DNA of 40,205 nt from Solobacterium sp. (GTDB lineage Bacteria > Bacillota_I > Bacilli_A > Erysipelotrichales > Erysipelotrichaceae): positions 1 to 40,205 of the forward strand of contig JAILLA010000063.1 in the NCBI GenBank assembly GCA_024693325.1, read 5' to 3'. Both the position numbers and the translations under genes were made by a program. The notes beneath the pieces are model-generated. The model saw only the letters and a program-made list of their open reading frames with translations, did not search any database and was not told the origin of the DNA. Below, one piece after another: positions 24,706-32,664 of the stretch. The number at the start of each line of letters is the position of its first letter. Within the stretch, counting starts at the first letter, position 1.

Positions 24706-24861
24706 CATCCTGCTCCTTAGGATCAGATTACCTCTGATAATTGGTGTAATCATAATTCATAACGAATACGAACGCAATCTTTTCGATACTTTGAAAAGTT
24801 TAGTTCACGAAAAATTCAGACAGGATATGTAAAATGGATGTAATGGAAAAGAGGGACTGAA

Positions 24862-25737
24862 ATGATACAGGAAGGATATATGCCGTTCAAAGAATGGCAG
24901 ACATATTACCGGATCGCCGGATCAGAGCATACCGGAAGACCTGCACTAGTGCTTCTGCACGGGGGACCGGGTTCCACGCACAACTATTTTGAACTGCTGG
25001 ATGAACTGGAAGATACCGGCAGGCAGATCGTGATGTATGACCAGCTTGGATGCGGAAACTCCTATCTGGACGGACATCCCGAATTATGGACGCCTCAACT
25101 GTGGACGGAGGAACTCAGACAGCTGACAGAGTTCCTTGGACTGAAGGAATATCATCTGCTGGGTCAGTCTTGGGGAGGAATGCTGGCGATACGCTATATG
25201 ATCGAAGAACAGCCTGAAGCTGTCCGTTCCCTGATCCTGTCCAGCACACTGCCTTCATCCGCCTTATGGGCACATGAACAGCACAGGCTGATCTCATTCA
25301 TGCCGGAAGAGGAACAGGAAGCGATCCGTATTGCGGAAGAAACAGGAAACTATGAGGATCCCGCATACCTTGCGGCCAATGACCATTTCATGAAGCTGCA
25401 CTCATCCGATATTCCGGAAACAGCGCCGGAATGCCTGCGCAGAAAGAAGCGCAGCGGCAGGGAAGCATACGTGTACGGATGGGGTCCGAACGAGTATTCC
25501 CCGACAGGCACACTGAAGGATTTTGATTACACGGACCGCCTGCAGGAGATCCGCGTACCGGCACTGATCATATCCGGCACCAATGATCTGTGCACGCCGC
25601 TGATCGCCAAAACGATGTACGACAGGATCCCTGATTCAGAGTGGGAGCTCTTTGACGGATGCCGTCACATGGTATTCGCCGAAGCGACTGAACGGTATTG
25701 TCAATTGTTAAGAAAATGGATGGAGTCAAAAGACTGA
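24862..25737 (+). CDS. Alpha/beta hydrolase, prolyl iminopeptidase-like (S33)
   Basis: A protein of 291 aa without a signal peptide. HGGPG at 33-37 is the oxyanion loop diagnostic of prolyl iminopeptidases. The nucleophile is Ser103 in GQSWGG; Asp242 (SGTNDLCTP) and His269 (CRHMVF) complete the triad. A helical cap lies between about 130 and 220. Family members release N-terminal proline from small peptides; some close relatives prefer other residues or act on amides, so exact specificity is not certain. GAGGG precedes the start. It is divergent from the Sel1-PAP2 pair, and the next gene begins 37 bases later with its own -10 box. Confidence 0.88.
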   Translation: MIQEGYMPFKEWQTYYRIAGSEHTGRPALVLLHGGPGSTHNYFELLDELEDTGRQIVMYDQLGCGNSYLDGHPELWTPQLWTEELRQLTEFLGLKEYHLLGQSWGGMLAIRYMIEEQPEAVRSLILSSTLPSSALWAHEQHRLISFMPEEEQEAIRIAEETGNYEDPAYLAANDHFMKLHSSDIPETAPECLRRKKRSGREAYVYGWGPNEYSPTGTLKDFDYTDRLQEIRVPALIISGTNDLCTPLIAKTMYDRIPDSEWELFDGCRHMVFAEATERYCQLLRKWMESKD

Positions 25738-25756
25738 GTCATTTCAGACTGAAAGA

Positions 25757-25765
25757 TGGTACAAT
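25757..25765 (+). promoter_or_regulatory. Extended -10 promoter of the SGNH hydrolase gene
   Basis: TG-G-TACAAT ends nine bases before the ATG at 25775. No Shine-Dalgarno sequence is present, so the leader would be only about three bases long. Confidence 0.5.
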
Positions 25766-25774
25766 AGCACTGTT

Positions 25775-27136
25775 ATGAAAAAGTACAAGATCAAAATCAA
25801 TGGGAAATATTACAAGGTAAATGTCGACAGACTGCTGATCCTGCTGATCGCGATCCTGTCCGTCAGCCTGGTGCTCGTACTTGTCGGTCACTTTGCGGGC
25901 GGCGGGAAGAAGACGGATGATCCGGCTGCCACAGCAGAGATCGCGGATCAGGAAGATCCTGAATACGACGCATCGCAGGGCAAGATCAAGGAATCCGAAT
26001 TCAGCGGAACGATCCTGTCCAAGACAAAGGACGCTGGCGCAGACTACATTGCCGAAACATTGTTCCTCGGAGACTCCAATACGGCAAGATTCCTGGTGTC
26101 ATACGATTCCGAAGGCAAGCCCTTTACGACCAGAAACAACACGATCGGTGTCGTAGGCATGGGGATCGATGCGATCTCATCACTTGCCTGCATGCAGTTC
26201 TCGACAGGTCTTTATACGATGCCCCAGGCAGTGAAGGTCATCCAGCCGCAGCGCGTCATCATTACCTTCGGTACGAACAACCTGTACGGAAACAGCACCG
26301 ACGCCTCAGGCTTCATCCAGCGCTACGAACAGCAGCTGAAAAATATCGTTGCCGCATATCCTACCGTAGACCTGATCGTCAACTCGATCCCGCCGGTAGC
26401 GAAGGTCAGGGATTATCCCCATGTTACGATGACACAGATCGATGCCTACAACAGGGCGATCGCCGAGATGTGCAAGAAGAATGACTGGAAATACCTGAAC
26501 TCAGCGGAAACACTGAAGGATGAGAAAACAGGCTATGCTAAAGCCGGCTACCTGTCGAATGACGGGCTGCATTTCTCTTCGACCGGTCTGCAGGCATTGT
26601 TCGACTATATCAGGACGCATTCCTGGATCACAAAGGATGATCGTCCCAAACCGCTTGCCAATGTTCCGGCGATCTATGGCGTACCGGACGGACTGATCAA
26701 GACGAATCCGCTGAATGACAAAGAGTTCACCGAAGAAGTCACCGGCGGAGATGGACAGACTCCGGCACCTACCGCGGAAACAAAAGAAACACCCAAACCG
26801 AAACAGACAGAAGAGCCTGAGGAAACGGAAGAGCCTGAGGAGATCGAGACGCCGGTCCCGGAAGACCCGGAACCACAGCAGCCGGAAGAAACGGTCATTC
26901 CGCAGGAACCTGAACCGACACCGGAGCCGACACCGACACCTGTCGTATGCGGTGAGAACGCTTATGAAAGCGGCGGGGCATGTTACTGCAATGAAGGCTA
27001 TACGGGAGATGCGTATTCTGCCTGCTATGTGATCGTACCTGATCCGACACCGGAACAGGATACAGGCGGCACGGAAGAAACAGGCGAAGAAGAGTCGGGC
27101 GGAACATCAGACGAAACATCTTCGGAAGAAGGCTGA
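25775..27136 (+). CDS. Membrane-anchored SGNH/GDSL hydrolase with Pro/Glu/Thr-rich tail and EGF-like motif
   Basis: A protein of 453 aa. A basic N-terminus and a transmembrane helix at about 19-41 anchor it with the rest outside. Residues ~90-285 form an SGNH hydrolase: block I FLGDSN (Ser101), block III TFGTNN (Asn168) and block V NDGLHF (Asp263, His266). Family members outside the cell often remove acetyl groups from glycans, so a role in the cell envelope is possible. Residues ~320-390 are a long Pro/Glu/Thr linker. It is followed by a four-cysteine EGF-like stretch (C392, C403, C405, C417; ACYCNEGYTGDAYSAC) and a second acidic tail. An EGF-like module after a low-complexity stalk is unusual here. 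Confidence 0.85.
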   Translation: MKKYKIKINGKYYKVNVDRLLILLIAILSVSLVLVLVGHFAGGGKKTDDPAATAEIADQEDPEYDASQGKIKESEFSGTILSKTKDAGADYIAETLFLGDSNTARFLVSYDSEGKPFTTRNNTIGVVGMGIDAISSLACMQFSTGLYTMPQAVKVIQPQRVIITFGTNNLYGNSTDASGFIQRYEQQLKNIVAAYPTVDLIVNSIPPVAKVRDYPHVTMTQIDAYNRAIAEMCKKNDWKYLNSAETLKDEKTGYAKAGYLSNDGLHFSSTGLQALFDYIRTHSWITKDDRPKPLANVPAIYGVPDGLIKTNPLNDKEFTEEVTGGDGQTPAPTAETKETPKPKQTEEPEETEEPEEIETPVPEDPEPQQPEETVIPQEPEPTPEPTPTPVVCGENAYESGGACYCNEGYTGDAYSACYVIVPDPTPEQDTGGTEETGEEESGGTSDETSSEEG

Positions 27137-27143
27137 GAATGAC

Positions 27144-27173
27144 AAAGATCATCGGTAATCGGTGGTCTTTTTT
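27144..27173 (+). terminator. Terminator of the SGNH hydrolase gene
   Basis: AAAGATCAT pairs with GTGGTCTTT (two G-T pairs) and runs into TTTTTT. Confidence 0.75.
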
Positions 27174-27181
27174 GATATACT
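27173..27181 (+). promoter_or_regulatory. Extended -10 promoter of the GlpA-like operon
   Basis: TG-A-TATACT starts within the T tract of the preceding terminator. A 33-40 base leader with AAAGGAA follows, so this operon is not leaderless. Confidence 0.5.
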
Positions 27182-27220
27182 TTTAGGAGGAACAATCAAT
27201 ATCAGAAAGGAATCATTTAT

Positions 27221-28645
27221 ATGTATGATGCAGTGATTATCGGTGCCGGCATTACGGGTACGATGCTGGCAAAGGATCTGTCGCGTTATCAGTTAAAAGT
27301 GGCTCTGCTGGATAAAGAAAATGACATTGCCAACGGTGCAACCATGGCAAACTCCGCGATCGTGCATACCGGCTATGACCCTGAGGACGGAACGCTCAAG
27401 GCGAAGCTCAATGTAGCAGGATGCCGCCTGTACGAGCAGCTGTGCAAAGACCTCGGGTGCATGTACCAGACAGTCGGCGCATGGATCGCCGCTGTCGGAG
27501 AAGATGAAGAAGCCAAACTGGACATCCTGGCCGACAGGGCTGAAAGAAGGGATATCCCTTATGAATGGCTGAGCGGGGAAGAAGCGAGACAGCAGGAACC
27601 CAACCTGAATGAACAGGTATCCAAAGTGCTCTCATTCCCGACAACAGCGATCATCTATCCCTGGGAAGTGGCGATCGCCTGTGCGGAAACAGCTGTCAGG
27701 AACGGTGTTGAGCTTTATCTGAATTCCGAAGTGACAAAGATCGACGAAACAGAAACGGGATATACCGTTCATACACCGGACAGGGAGTTTGAAACAAAGA
27801 CCGTCATCGATGCGGCAGGCATCGGTGCCGACCAGATCGCCCACATGGTCATGAAAGATCCCGGTTTTGAGATCAAACCCAGAAAAGGCGAATACTATGT
27901 CCTGGACCATGACGCGAAATTTGTAAACCACATTATCTTCCCGGTCCCTTCAGACAAGGGAAAGGGCGTACTGGCAGTACCTACAGTACACGGAAATACA
28001 CTCCTCGGACCGAACTCCGACTACGTACAGGGAACCGTTGATACGGGAAGCACTGTGCAGGGCCTGGACTATGTCCGCGCCAATATTACCAAGACCATGA
28101 AGAACGTACCGTTCTACAGAACGATCCGTACGTTTGCCGGACTCCGTCCGTCTTCATCGTCTTCTGATTTCATCATCGAAGAGGCACTGGGACATCCGGG
28201 ATTCATCCTGGCTGCCAGCATTGAATCACCGGGTCTTGCCAGCGCGCCGGCAGTTTCCCTGTATATCATCGATCTTCTGAAGAAGACGCTGACATTCACG
28301 GAAGACCCTGACGCTGTCATGACAAGGAAGGCACCCGTCGTACTGAAGGAACTGTCCGCGGAAGAACGCAATGAACTCATCCGTCAGAACCCGAAATACG
28401 GCAGGATCGTCTGCCGCTGCGAACAGGTCAGTGAAGGTGAGATCATCGACTGCCTGCAGGGACCGTGCGGTGCCCGCAGCATCAAAGGCGTCAAGAAACG
28501 TGTCAGACCGGGCATGGGCAGGTGCCAGGGCGGATTCTGCGAACCGCTGGTACTCGAAATACTCGCCAGAGAACTGCATAAAGATCCGCAGGAGATCGTA
28601 CTGGATGGATTGAGATCGAACATCCTGGAAGAGGAGAACCGGTAA
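27221..28645 (+). CDS. GlpA-like FAD-dependent dehydrogenase with C-terminal [2Fe-2S] domain
   Basis: A protein of 474 aa. Residues 1-35 hold the FAD fold (VIIGAGITGTMLAKDLSRY, then LLDKE). The DAO-type oxidoreductase domain extends to about 370 (GLRPSSSSSDF near the FAD site). The C-terminal BFD-like domain has Cys398, Cys400, Cys435 and Cys440 (VCRCEQ, GRCQGGFC), suited to an iron-sulfur cluster. It resembles anaerobic glycerol-3-phosphate dehydrogenase subunit A of Firmicutes. It is the first gene of a tight trio with a second flavoprotein (one base apart) and a DUF1667 protein, an arrangement known for anaerobic GlpA homologues. No glpK, glpF or glpC is present here, so glycerol-3-phosphate as substrate is likely but unproven. 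Confidence 0.85.
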   Translation: MYDAVIIGAGITGTMLAKDLSRYQLKVALLDKENDIANGATMANSAIVHTGYDPEDGTLKAKLNVAGCRLYEQLCKDLGCMYQTVGAWIAAVGEDEEAKLDILADRAERRDIPYEWLSGEEARQQEPNLNEQVSKVLSFPTTAIIYPWEVAIACAETAVRNGVELYLNSEVTKIDETETGYTVHTPDREFETKTVIDAAGIGADQIAHMVMKDPGFEIKPRKGEYYVLDHDAKFVNHIIFPVPSDKGKGVLAVPTVHGNTLLGPNSDYVQGTVDTGSTVQGLDYVRANITKTMKNVPFYRTIRTFAGLRPSSSSSDFIIEEALGHPGFILAASIESPGLASAPAVSLYIIDLLKKTLTFTEDPDAVMTRKAPVVLKELSAEERNELIRQNPKYGRIVCRCEQVSEGEIIDCLQGPCGARSIKGVKKRVRPGMGRCQGGFCEPLVLEILARELHKDPQEIVLDGLRSNILEEENR

Positions 28646-28646
28646 T

Positions 28647-29903
28647 ATGCGTACATACAGAGCAGTGATCATCGGCGGCGGATCGGCAGGTCTGGCTGCG
28701 GCTATTACATTGAAACAGAACGGGATCGACGACATCCTCATCCTGGAAAAGGACAGGGAACCGGGCGGTATCCTGCAGCAGTGCATCCATAACGGATTCG
28801 GACTGCAGACATTCAAGGAACAGCTCTCAGGTCCGGCATATGCGGAACGGTTCATCGACCAGGCAAGGGAACTTGAGATCCCCATCAAACTGAATACCAT
28901 GGTCACCCATATGTATCCAGACAGGACGATCGAATACATGAACTCCGAAGAAGGATGCGTCACGATCGGCGCGGATGCCATTATCCTGGCTGTGGGCTGC
29001 TATGAGCGCAACCGCGGCGCAGTCGAGATCCCGGGTGAACGTCCTGCAGGCGTCTTTACGGCAGGACAGGCACAGCGCTACCTGAACATCGAAGGCTACA
29101 TGGTAGGCAAGAAGGTATTCATCCTTGGCTCCGGCGATATCGGCCTGATCATGGCAAGAAGAATGACGCTGGAAGGAGCCAAGGTATACGGCGTTGCGGA
29201 ACTGATGCCGTATTCCAACGGACTGCCGAGAAACATCCAGCAGTGCCTGAATGACTTCAACATCCCGCTGTATCTGAGCCATACAGTCACACATATCTAC
29301 GGAAAAGACAGGCTGAGCCGGATCGAACTGTCCCAGGTGGATGAAAACAGAAAACCGATCCCCGGCACACAGCAGTACTTCAATGTCGATACGTTGCTGC
29401 TGTCAGTGGGACTGATCCCCGAGAACCATCTTGCGGAAGAAGCAGGCGTCGTACTGGATCCCAGAACACGCGGACCGGTCGTTGATGAAGACTACATGAC
29501 AAATGTAGAAGGTGTCTTCTCATGCGGCAACGGACTGCATGTGCATGACCTGGTAGACTTCGTTACACTGCAGGCGCAGCGCGCAGGACAGGGTGCAGCC
29601 GATTACCTGAAAAACGGACTCAAGCAGAACAAACATGTATTCGTGAAACCGGGAGACGGCATCAGCTATGTCGTTCCTGCAATCGTACATCCCGGCGAAG
29701 TGAAGGACAAGAAGGAATTCTTCTTCCGTACAAAAGGACTGGCTGACAAGGCTGTCATCAGGGCAGTCAGTGACGGAAAAGTGATTCGTCAGCTGAACCG
29801 CACCAAACTGATGCCTTCCGAGATGGAACGCATTACATTAACAGACAGTCAGCTGAATGAACTGACAGGCGATCTTGTGATCGAGATGGAGGAACTGAAA
29901 TGA
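28647..29903 (+). CDS. NAD(P)/FAD-dependent oxidoreductase of the GlpA-like operon
   Basis: A protein of 418 aa with two dinucleotide-binding folds: VIIGGGSAGLAAA at the N-terminus (FAD) and VFILGSGDIGLIMARR at about 155-170 (NAD(P)H). FSCGNGLHVHDLVDFV near residue 290 is the usual second FAD contact. No redox-active CxxC is present, so it is not a thioredoxin reductase type. A C-terminal extension of about 90 residues is beta-rich. It probably passes electrons between the GlpA-like flavoprotein and NAD(P). Its start is one base after the previous stop, and its end overlaps the DUF1667 gene as ATGA. Confidence 0.85.
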   Translation: MRTYRAVIIGGGSAGLAAAITLKQNGIDDILILEKDREPGGILQQCIHNGFGLQTFKEQLSGPAYAERFIDQARELEIPIKLNTMVTHMYPDRTIEYMNSEEGCVTIGADAIILAVGCYERNRGAVEIPGERPAGVFTAGQAQRYLNIEGYMVGKKVFILGSGDIGLIMARRMTLEGAKVYGVAELMPYSNGLPRNIQQCLNDFNIPLYLSHTVTHIYGKDRLSRIELSQVDENRKPIPGTQQYFNVDTLLLSVGLIPENHLAEEAGVVLDPRTRGPVVDEDYMTNVEGVFSCGNGLHVHDLVDFVTLQAQRAGQGAADYLKNGLKQNKHVFVKPGDGISYVVPAIVHPGEVKDKKEFFFRTKGLADKAVIRAVSDGKVIRQLNRTKLMPSEMERITLTDSQLNELTGDLVIEMEELK

Positions 29904-30262
29904 CCCAGGAGAAAGAACTGATCTGTGTCAACTGTCCGATGGGATGCCGTGTACATGTCGTGCTGGATGGCAAGGAAGTCATTTCCGTAACAGGCAATAC
30001 TTGTCCCAGAGGAAAGGAATACGCGATCCAGGAGTGCATACAGCCGATGCGCATCCTGACAAGCACAGTCAGGATCACAGGCGCATCAGCCAGAGTGATC
30101 CCTGTCATCACAGAACAGGCGATCCCACTGGAAAAGATGAGTGAAGCGATGCAGGAGATCCGCGCCATGGAAGTACACGCTCCGGTCAGGATCGGAACAG
30201 TACTGACGGAGAACCTGGCAGGAACAGGTGTCAGGCTGATCACATCCAGGACGATGTCCTGA
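29900..30262 (+). CDS. DUF1667 protein, small cysteine-rich partner of the GlpA-like complex
   Basis: A protein of 120 aa. The N-terminal four-cysteine motif (Cys9, Cys12 and Cys16 in CVNCPMGC; Cys35 in TCPRG) resembles the [4Fe-4S] site at the start of molybdopterin oxidoreductases. The rest is a small alpha/beta domain (MRILTSTVRITG, then PVRIGTVL). DUF1667 proteins regularly accompany GlpA-type and NAD(P)/FAD oxidoreductases in anaerobes; their biochemical role is not settled. Translationally coupled to the preceding gene. Confidence 0.88.
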   Translation: MTQEKELICVNCPMGCRVHVVLDGKEVISVTGNTCPRGKEYAIQECIQPMRILTSTVRITGASARVIPVITEQAIPLEKMSEAMQEIRAMEVHAPVRIGTVLTENLAGTGVRLITSRTMS

Positions 30263-30286
30263 TCGATCCAGCATAGTGAATGAATA

Positions 30287-30325
30287 AAGACCGAAGGTCT
30301 GGACGGATCTCCGGTCTTCTGTTTT
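30287..30325 (+). terminator. Terminator of the GlpA-like operon
   Basis: AAGACCG/CGGTCTT stem (30287-30293 with 30312-30318), followed by CTGTTTT. Confidence 0.65.
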
Positions 30326-30356
30326 CTGAGTATTGTTTTGTTAAATTGCTGAAAGA

Positions 30357-31745
30357 TCATGCAGTTTCTTTGCGGAGCGGATTCCAGGTTCCTCTTTTGT
30401 AGTATAGAAGATAGCAGACAAAGACCGCCATGTTGTGCGAGATCATGCATACCCAGGCAGCGATCAGCCCGAGATGGAACACATGGATGCACAGGAAGGT
30501 ACCCAGGATACGGATGCACCACATACCGCTGACATTCAGTATGAACGGGACTTTTGTCTGTCCGGCTCCCATCAGCATTCCTTCAATGACAATAGATATG
30601 CCGTAGAAGGGTTCCGAACAGGCCACCATGCGCAGTACTTTCGAACAGAGTGCGATGACATCCGGATCATGAGAGAACACGGATACCATCTTCGGCGCAA
30701 ACAGGAAGAGCAGTGTTCCCGAAATGATCATCATGGACACCTCACAGAAGATGATCATGACAGGCATCTGTTTCAGCCGCTCTTTGTCCCTGGCACCGAT
30801 CGCGTTGCCTGTTAATGTTGCTGCAGCAGTCATCATGCCGTAGCCGGGGATGTAGAAGGCTGATTCAACGGTATTGGCGATCGTATGTGCAGCAGTAGAA
30901 AGACCGCCCAGGGAATTGATCATGGAAGCGAATATCACATATCCGAATGATGTGGCAAACCTCTGCAGCATATTCGGAAGGGCGATCCGCAGACACGGTA
31001 CCAGTACTTCCGGATCAGGCTTCATCGTCCAGCCAAGAGGAGAGACCTCAGGCTGCCTGAACAGCTTCCAGGTGATCAGTGTTCCGCCCAGTACGAATGC
31101 CAGCGCACTTGCGACAGCCGCACCGATCACACCCATGCCGGCACCCCACATCGGTATGGAAAGTCCGAATATATGTAGCGTCCTTGGCTGGTAGATCAGC
31201 AGGAAGTTCATTATGACATTGGCAATATTAACGATAACACCGTTTTTCATCGGTGTTTTTGTGTCACCGATCGCTCTGAGAACGGTAGAGAAGACCGTTG
31301 TGGCAGCCCTGAACAGCATCGGCAGATACAGGATCAGGAAATACTGACCGGCGATCTGTCTGAGGGAAGGGTCGACCTGCATCCAGACCGGAACCATCTG
31401 TGACAGGGAAGCTGTCACAATGGTAAACAGGATGCCTGTGATCAGTACGATCAGAACAGACTGCGCGCTTGCTTTATGAACACGGTCATGATCCTCCGCG
31501 CCTTTAGCCTGTGAGATATATGCCAGGAATCCGACGCTCATGGCGGATATCGTCGAGCCGACCAGCCAGTTCACCGTAGTGGTAGATCCGACTGCTGCGG
31601 TCGCGTAGGTACCGAGAGAACCGACCATTGCCGTATCGATATACTGCACTGCCACCGACATGAACTGCTCCAGCATGGTAGGCCATGCCAGGGTGAAGAT
31701 CACAGGGATCAGAGCAGGATTGAATTTCTTCTCTGTTGTTGTCAT
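30357..31745 (-). CDS. MATE-family multidrug/metabolite exporter
   Basis: A protein of 462 aa with about 12 membrane segments in two homologous halves. The first half opens with LAWPTMLEQFMSVAVQYIDTAMVGSLG; the second has the corresponding ALPNMLQRFATSFGYVIFASMINSLGG near 250. This duplication and the P-x-x-L-E-Q motif define MATE exporters, which expel cations, drugs or metabolites in exchange for H+ or Na+. Substrate unknown. The gene is monocistronic. TGATATACT lies ten bases before the ATG and no Shine-Dalgarno sequence is present. Confidence 0.92.
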   Translation of the reverse strand: MTTTEKKFNPALIPVIFTLAWPTMLEQFMSVAVQYIDTAMVGSLGTYATAAVGSTTTVNWLVGSTISAMSVGFLAYISQAKGAEDHDRVHKASAQSVLIVLITGILFTIVTASLSQMVPVWMQVDPSLRQIAGQYFLILYLPMLFRAATTVFSTVLRAIGDTKTPMKNGVIVNIANVIMNFLLIYQPRTLHIFGLSIPMWGAGMGVIGAAVASALAFVLGGTLITWKLFRQPEVSPLGWTMKPDPEVLVPCLRIALPNMLQRFATSFGYVIFASMINSLGGLSTAAHTIANTVESAFYIPGYGMMTAAATLTGNAIGARDKERLKQMPVMIIFCEVSMMIISGTLLFLFAPKMVSVFSHDPDVIALCSKVLRMVACSEPFYGISIVIEGMLMGAGQTKVPFILNVSGMWCIRILGTFLCIHVFHLGLIAAWVCMISHNMAVFVCYLLYYKRGTWNPLRKETA

Positions 31746-31755
31746 AACGCAATCA

Positions 31756-31764
31756 AGTATATCA
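31756..31764 (-). promoter_or_regulatory. Extended -10 promoter of the MATE gene
   Basis: Minus strand TG-A-TATACT, ten bases before the ATG at 31745. The -35 region is weak. The predicted leader is about three bases. Confidence 0.5.
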
Positions 31765-31863
31765 AATTTTTAAAAAGCAGAAACGGACAGTTTGCATAAA
31801 TCCAGGAAGGAAAAGAGAGAAGCTGAACGCAGGATCGTTCTCTCCTGAAAAACAGTGTTCTGC

Positions 31864-31889
31864 AAAGTGTCGCCTTCATGGCGACTTTT
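31864..31889. terminator. Terminator-like hairpin between divergent genes
   Basis: GTCGCC-TTCAT-GGCGAC with flanking AAAG/TTTT. It lies between the divergent MATE gene and the secreted-protein gene, where no known transcript needs a terminator. A second stem, GAGAGAA/TTCTCTC, lies at about 31814-31840. The pair may mark a small RNA or an unrecognised short gene. Confidence 0.5.
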
Positions 31890-31935
31890 CGTTTTCCCGG
31901 AACAGGTATGATGCAGGTGTAAGGAGGAACACATT

Positions 31936-32634
31936 ATGAAAAACAGATTGAACACATCCGCCGGCTTCTTCAGATACTTCGCAGTGATCATCGCTGCTAT
32001 GGTAATGGTATACGGCATCAACACCATCTCCAAAGCCATCGCGCATACTGAGCCGGCTTCAGACAACAGCCTTCATATTTCAGCACAGAACAGTCACAGC
32101 ACCATCCTGAAAACAGGAACGGAACAGAATGACAGCAGTTCCAAATATGACCCGCTGTCAGGATCTGACATCACATCCGGTAACTCTGAAAAGCTTCTGT
32201 CAGAGATGATGACGATCCCTTCCGGAAAGTACGGCACCATGTTCAGGATCGCTTCTGATGTAGAGGACTATTACGGAAACAGGTATGCAAAAGCGTATCT
32301 TCTCTCGGGAGACGGGCTCGTAGGGTACTATAATAAAGCTGTGAAATTCAGAAACGACGGCTACAGCTGGCTGAAGGGGCAAGTAGCGTTGGAAAACACA
32401 GATTACAATGACCGGGGAATGGAATACGGGTATATGAAGGTCGTCCTGATGGACACCGACGGAAATATCCTTGACAGTACCCAGGAGATCAATGATAAAT
32501 CCGACAAGAAAGCGGACGTCAATTTCTACATCGGGGATCTTGAAGAATTCGTGATCGCAGTCGACTGCACGGACGGAAGGGCCGGAGGAGGACTGATGAC
32601 ACTGATCGCAAATGACTTTATCGCAGTGAAATAA
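31936..32634 (+). CDS. Membrane-anchored or secreted protein of unknown function
   Basis: A protein of 232 aa with AGGAGG upstream. A hydrophobic helix at about 13-35 follows a basic N-terminus, so the rest lies outside the membrane. Residues 40-80 are a polar Ser/Thr-rich linker. Residues ~95-232 form a beta-rich domain (YGTMFRIASDVEDYYGNRYAKAYLLSG ... MKVVLMDTDGNILDSTQEI ... FVIAVDCTDG) that looks like an NPCBM-type or other jelly-roll carbohydrate-binding fold. That resemblance is by pattern only. It stands alone, 30 bases before the macrodomain gene, which has its own ribosome binding site; the two could share a transcript. Confidence 0.7.
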   Translation: MKNRLNTSAGFFRYFAVIIAAMVMVYGINTISKAIAHTEPASDNSLHISAQNSHSTILKTGTEQNDSSSKYDPLSGSDITSGNSEKLLSEMMTIPSGKYGTMFRIASDVEDYYGNRYAKAYLLSGDGLVGYYNKAVKFRNDGYSWLKGQVALENTDYNDRGMEYGYMKVVLMDTDGNILDSTQEINDKSDKKADVNFYIGDLEEFVIAVDCTDGRAGGGLMTLIANDFIAVK

Positions 32635-32664
32635 CATTGTGCTGCAAAAGAAAGGAAGAAGACC

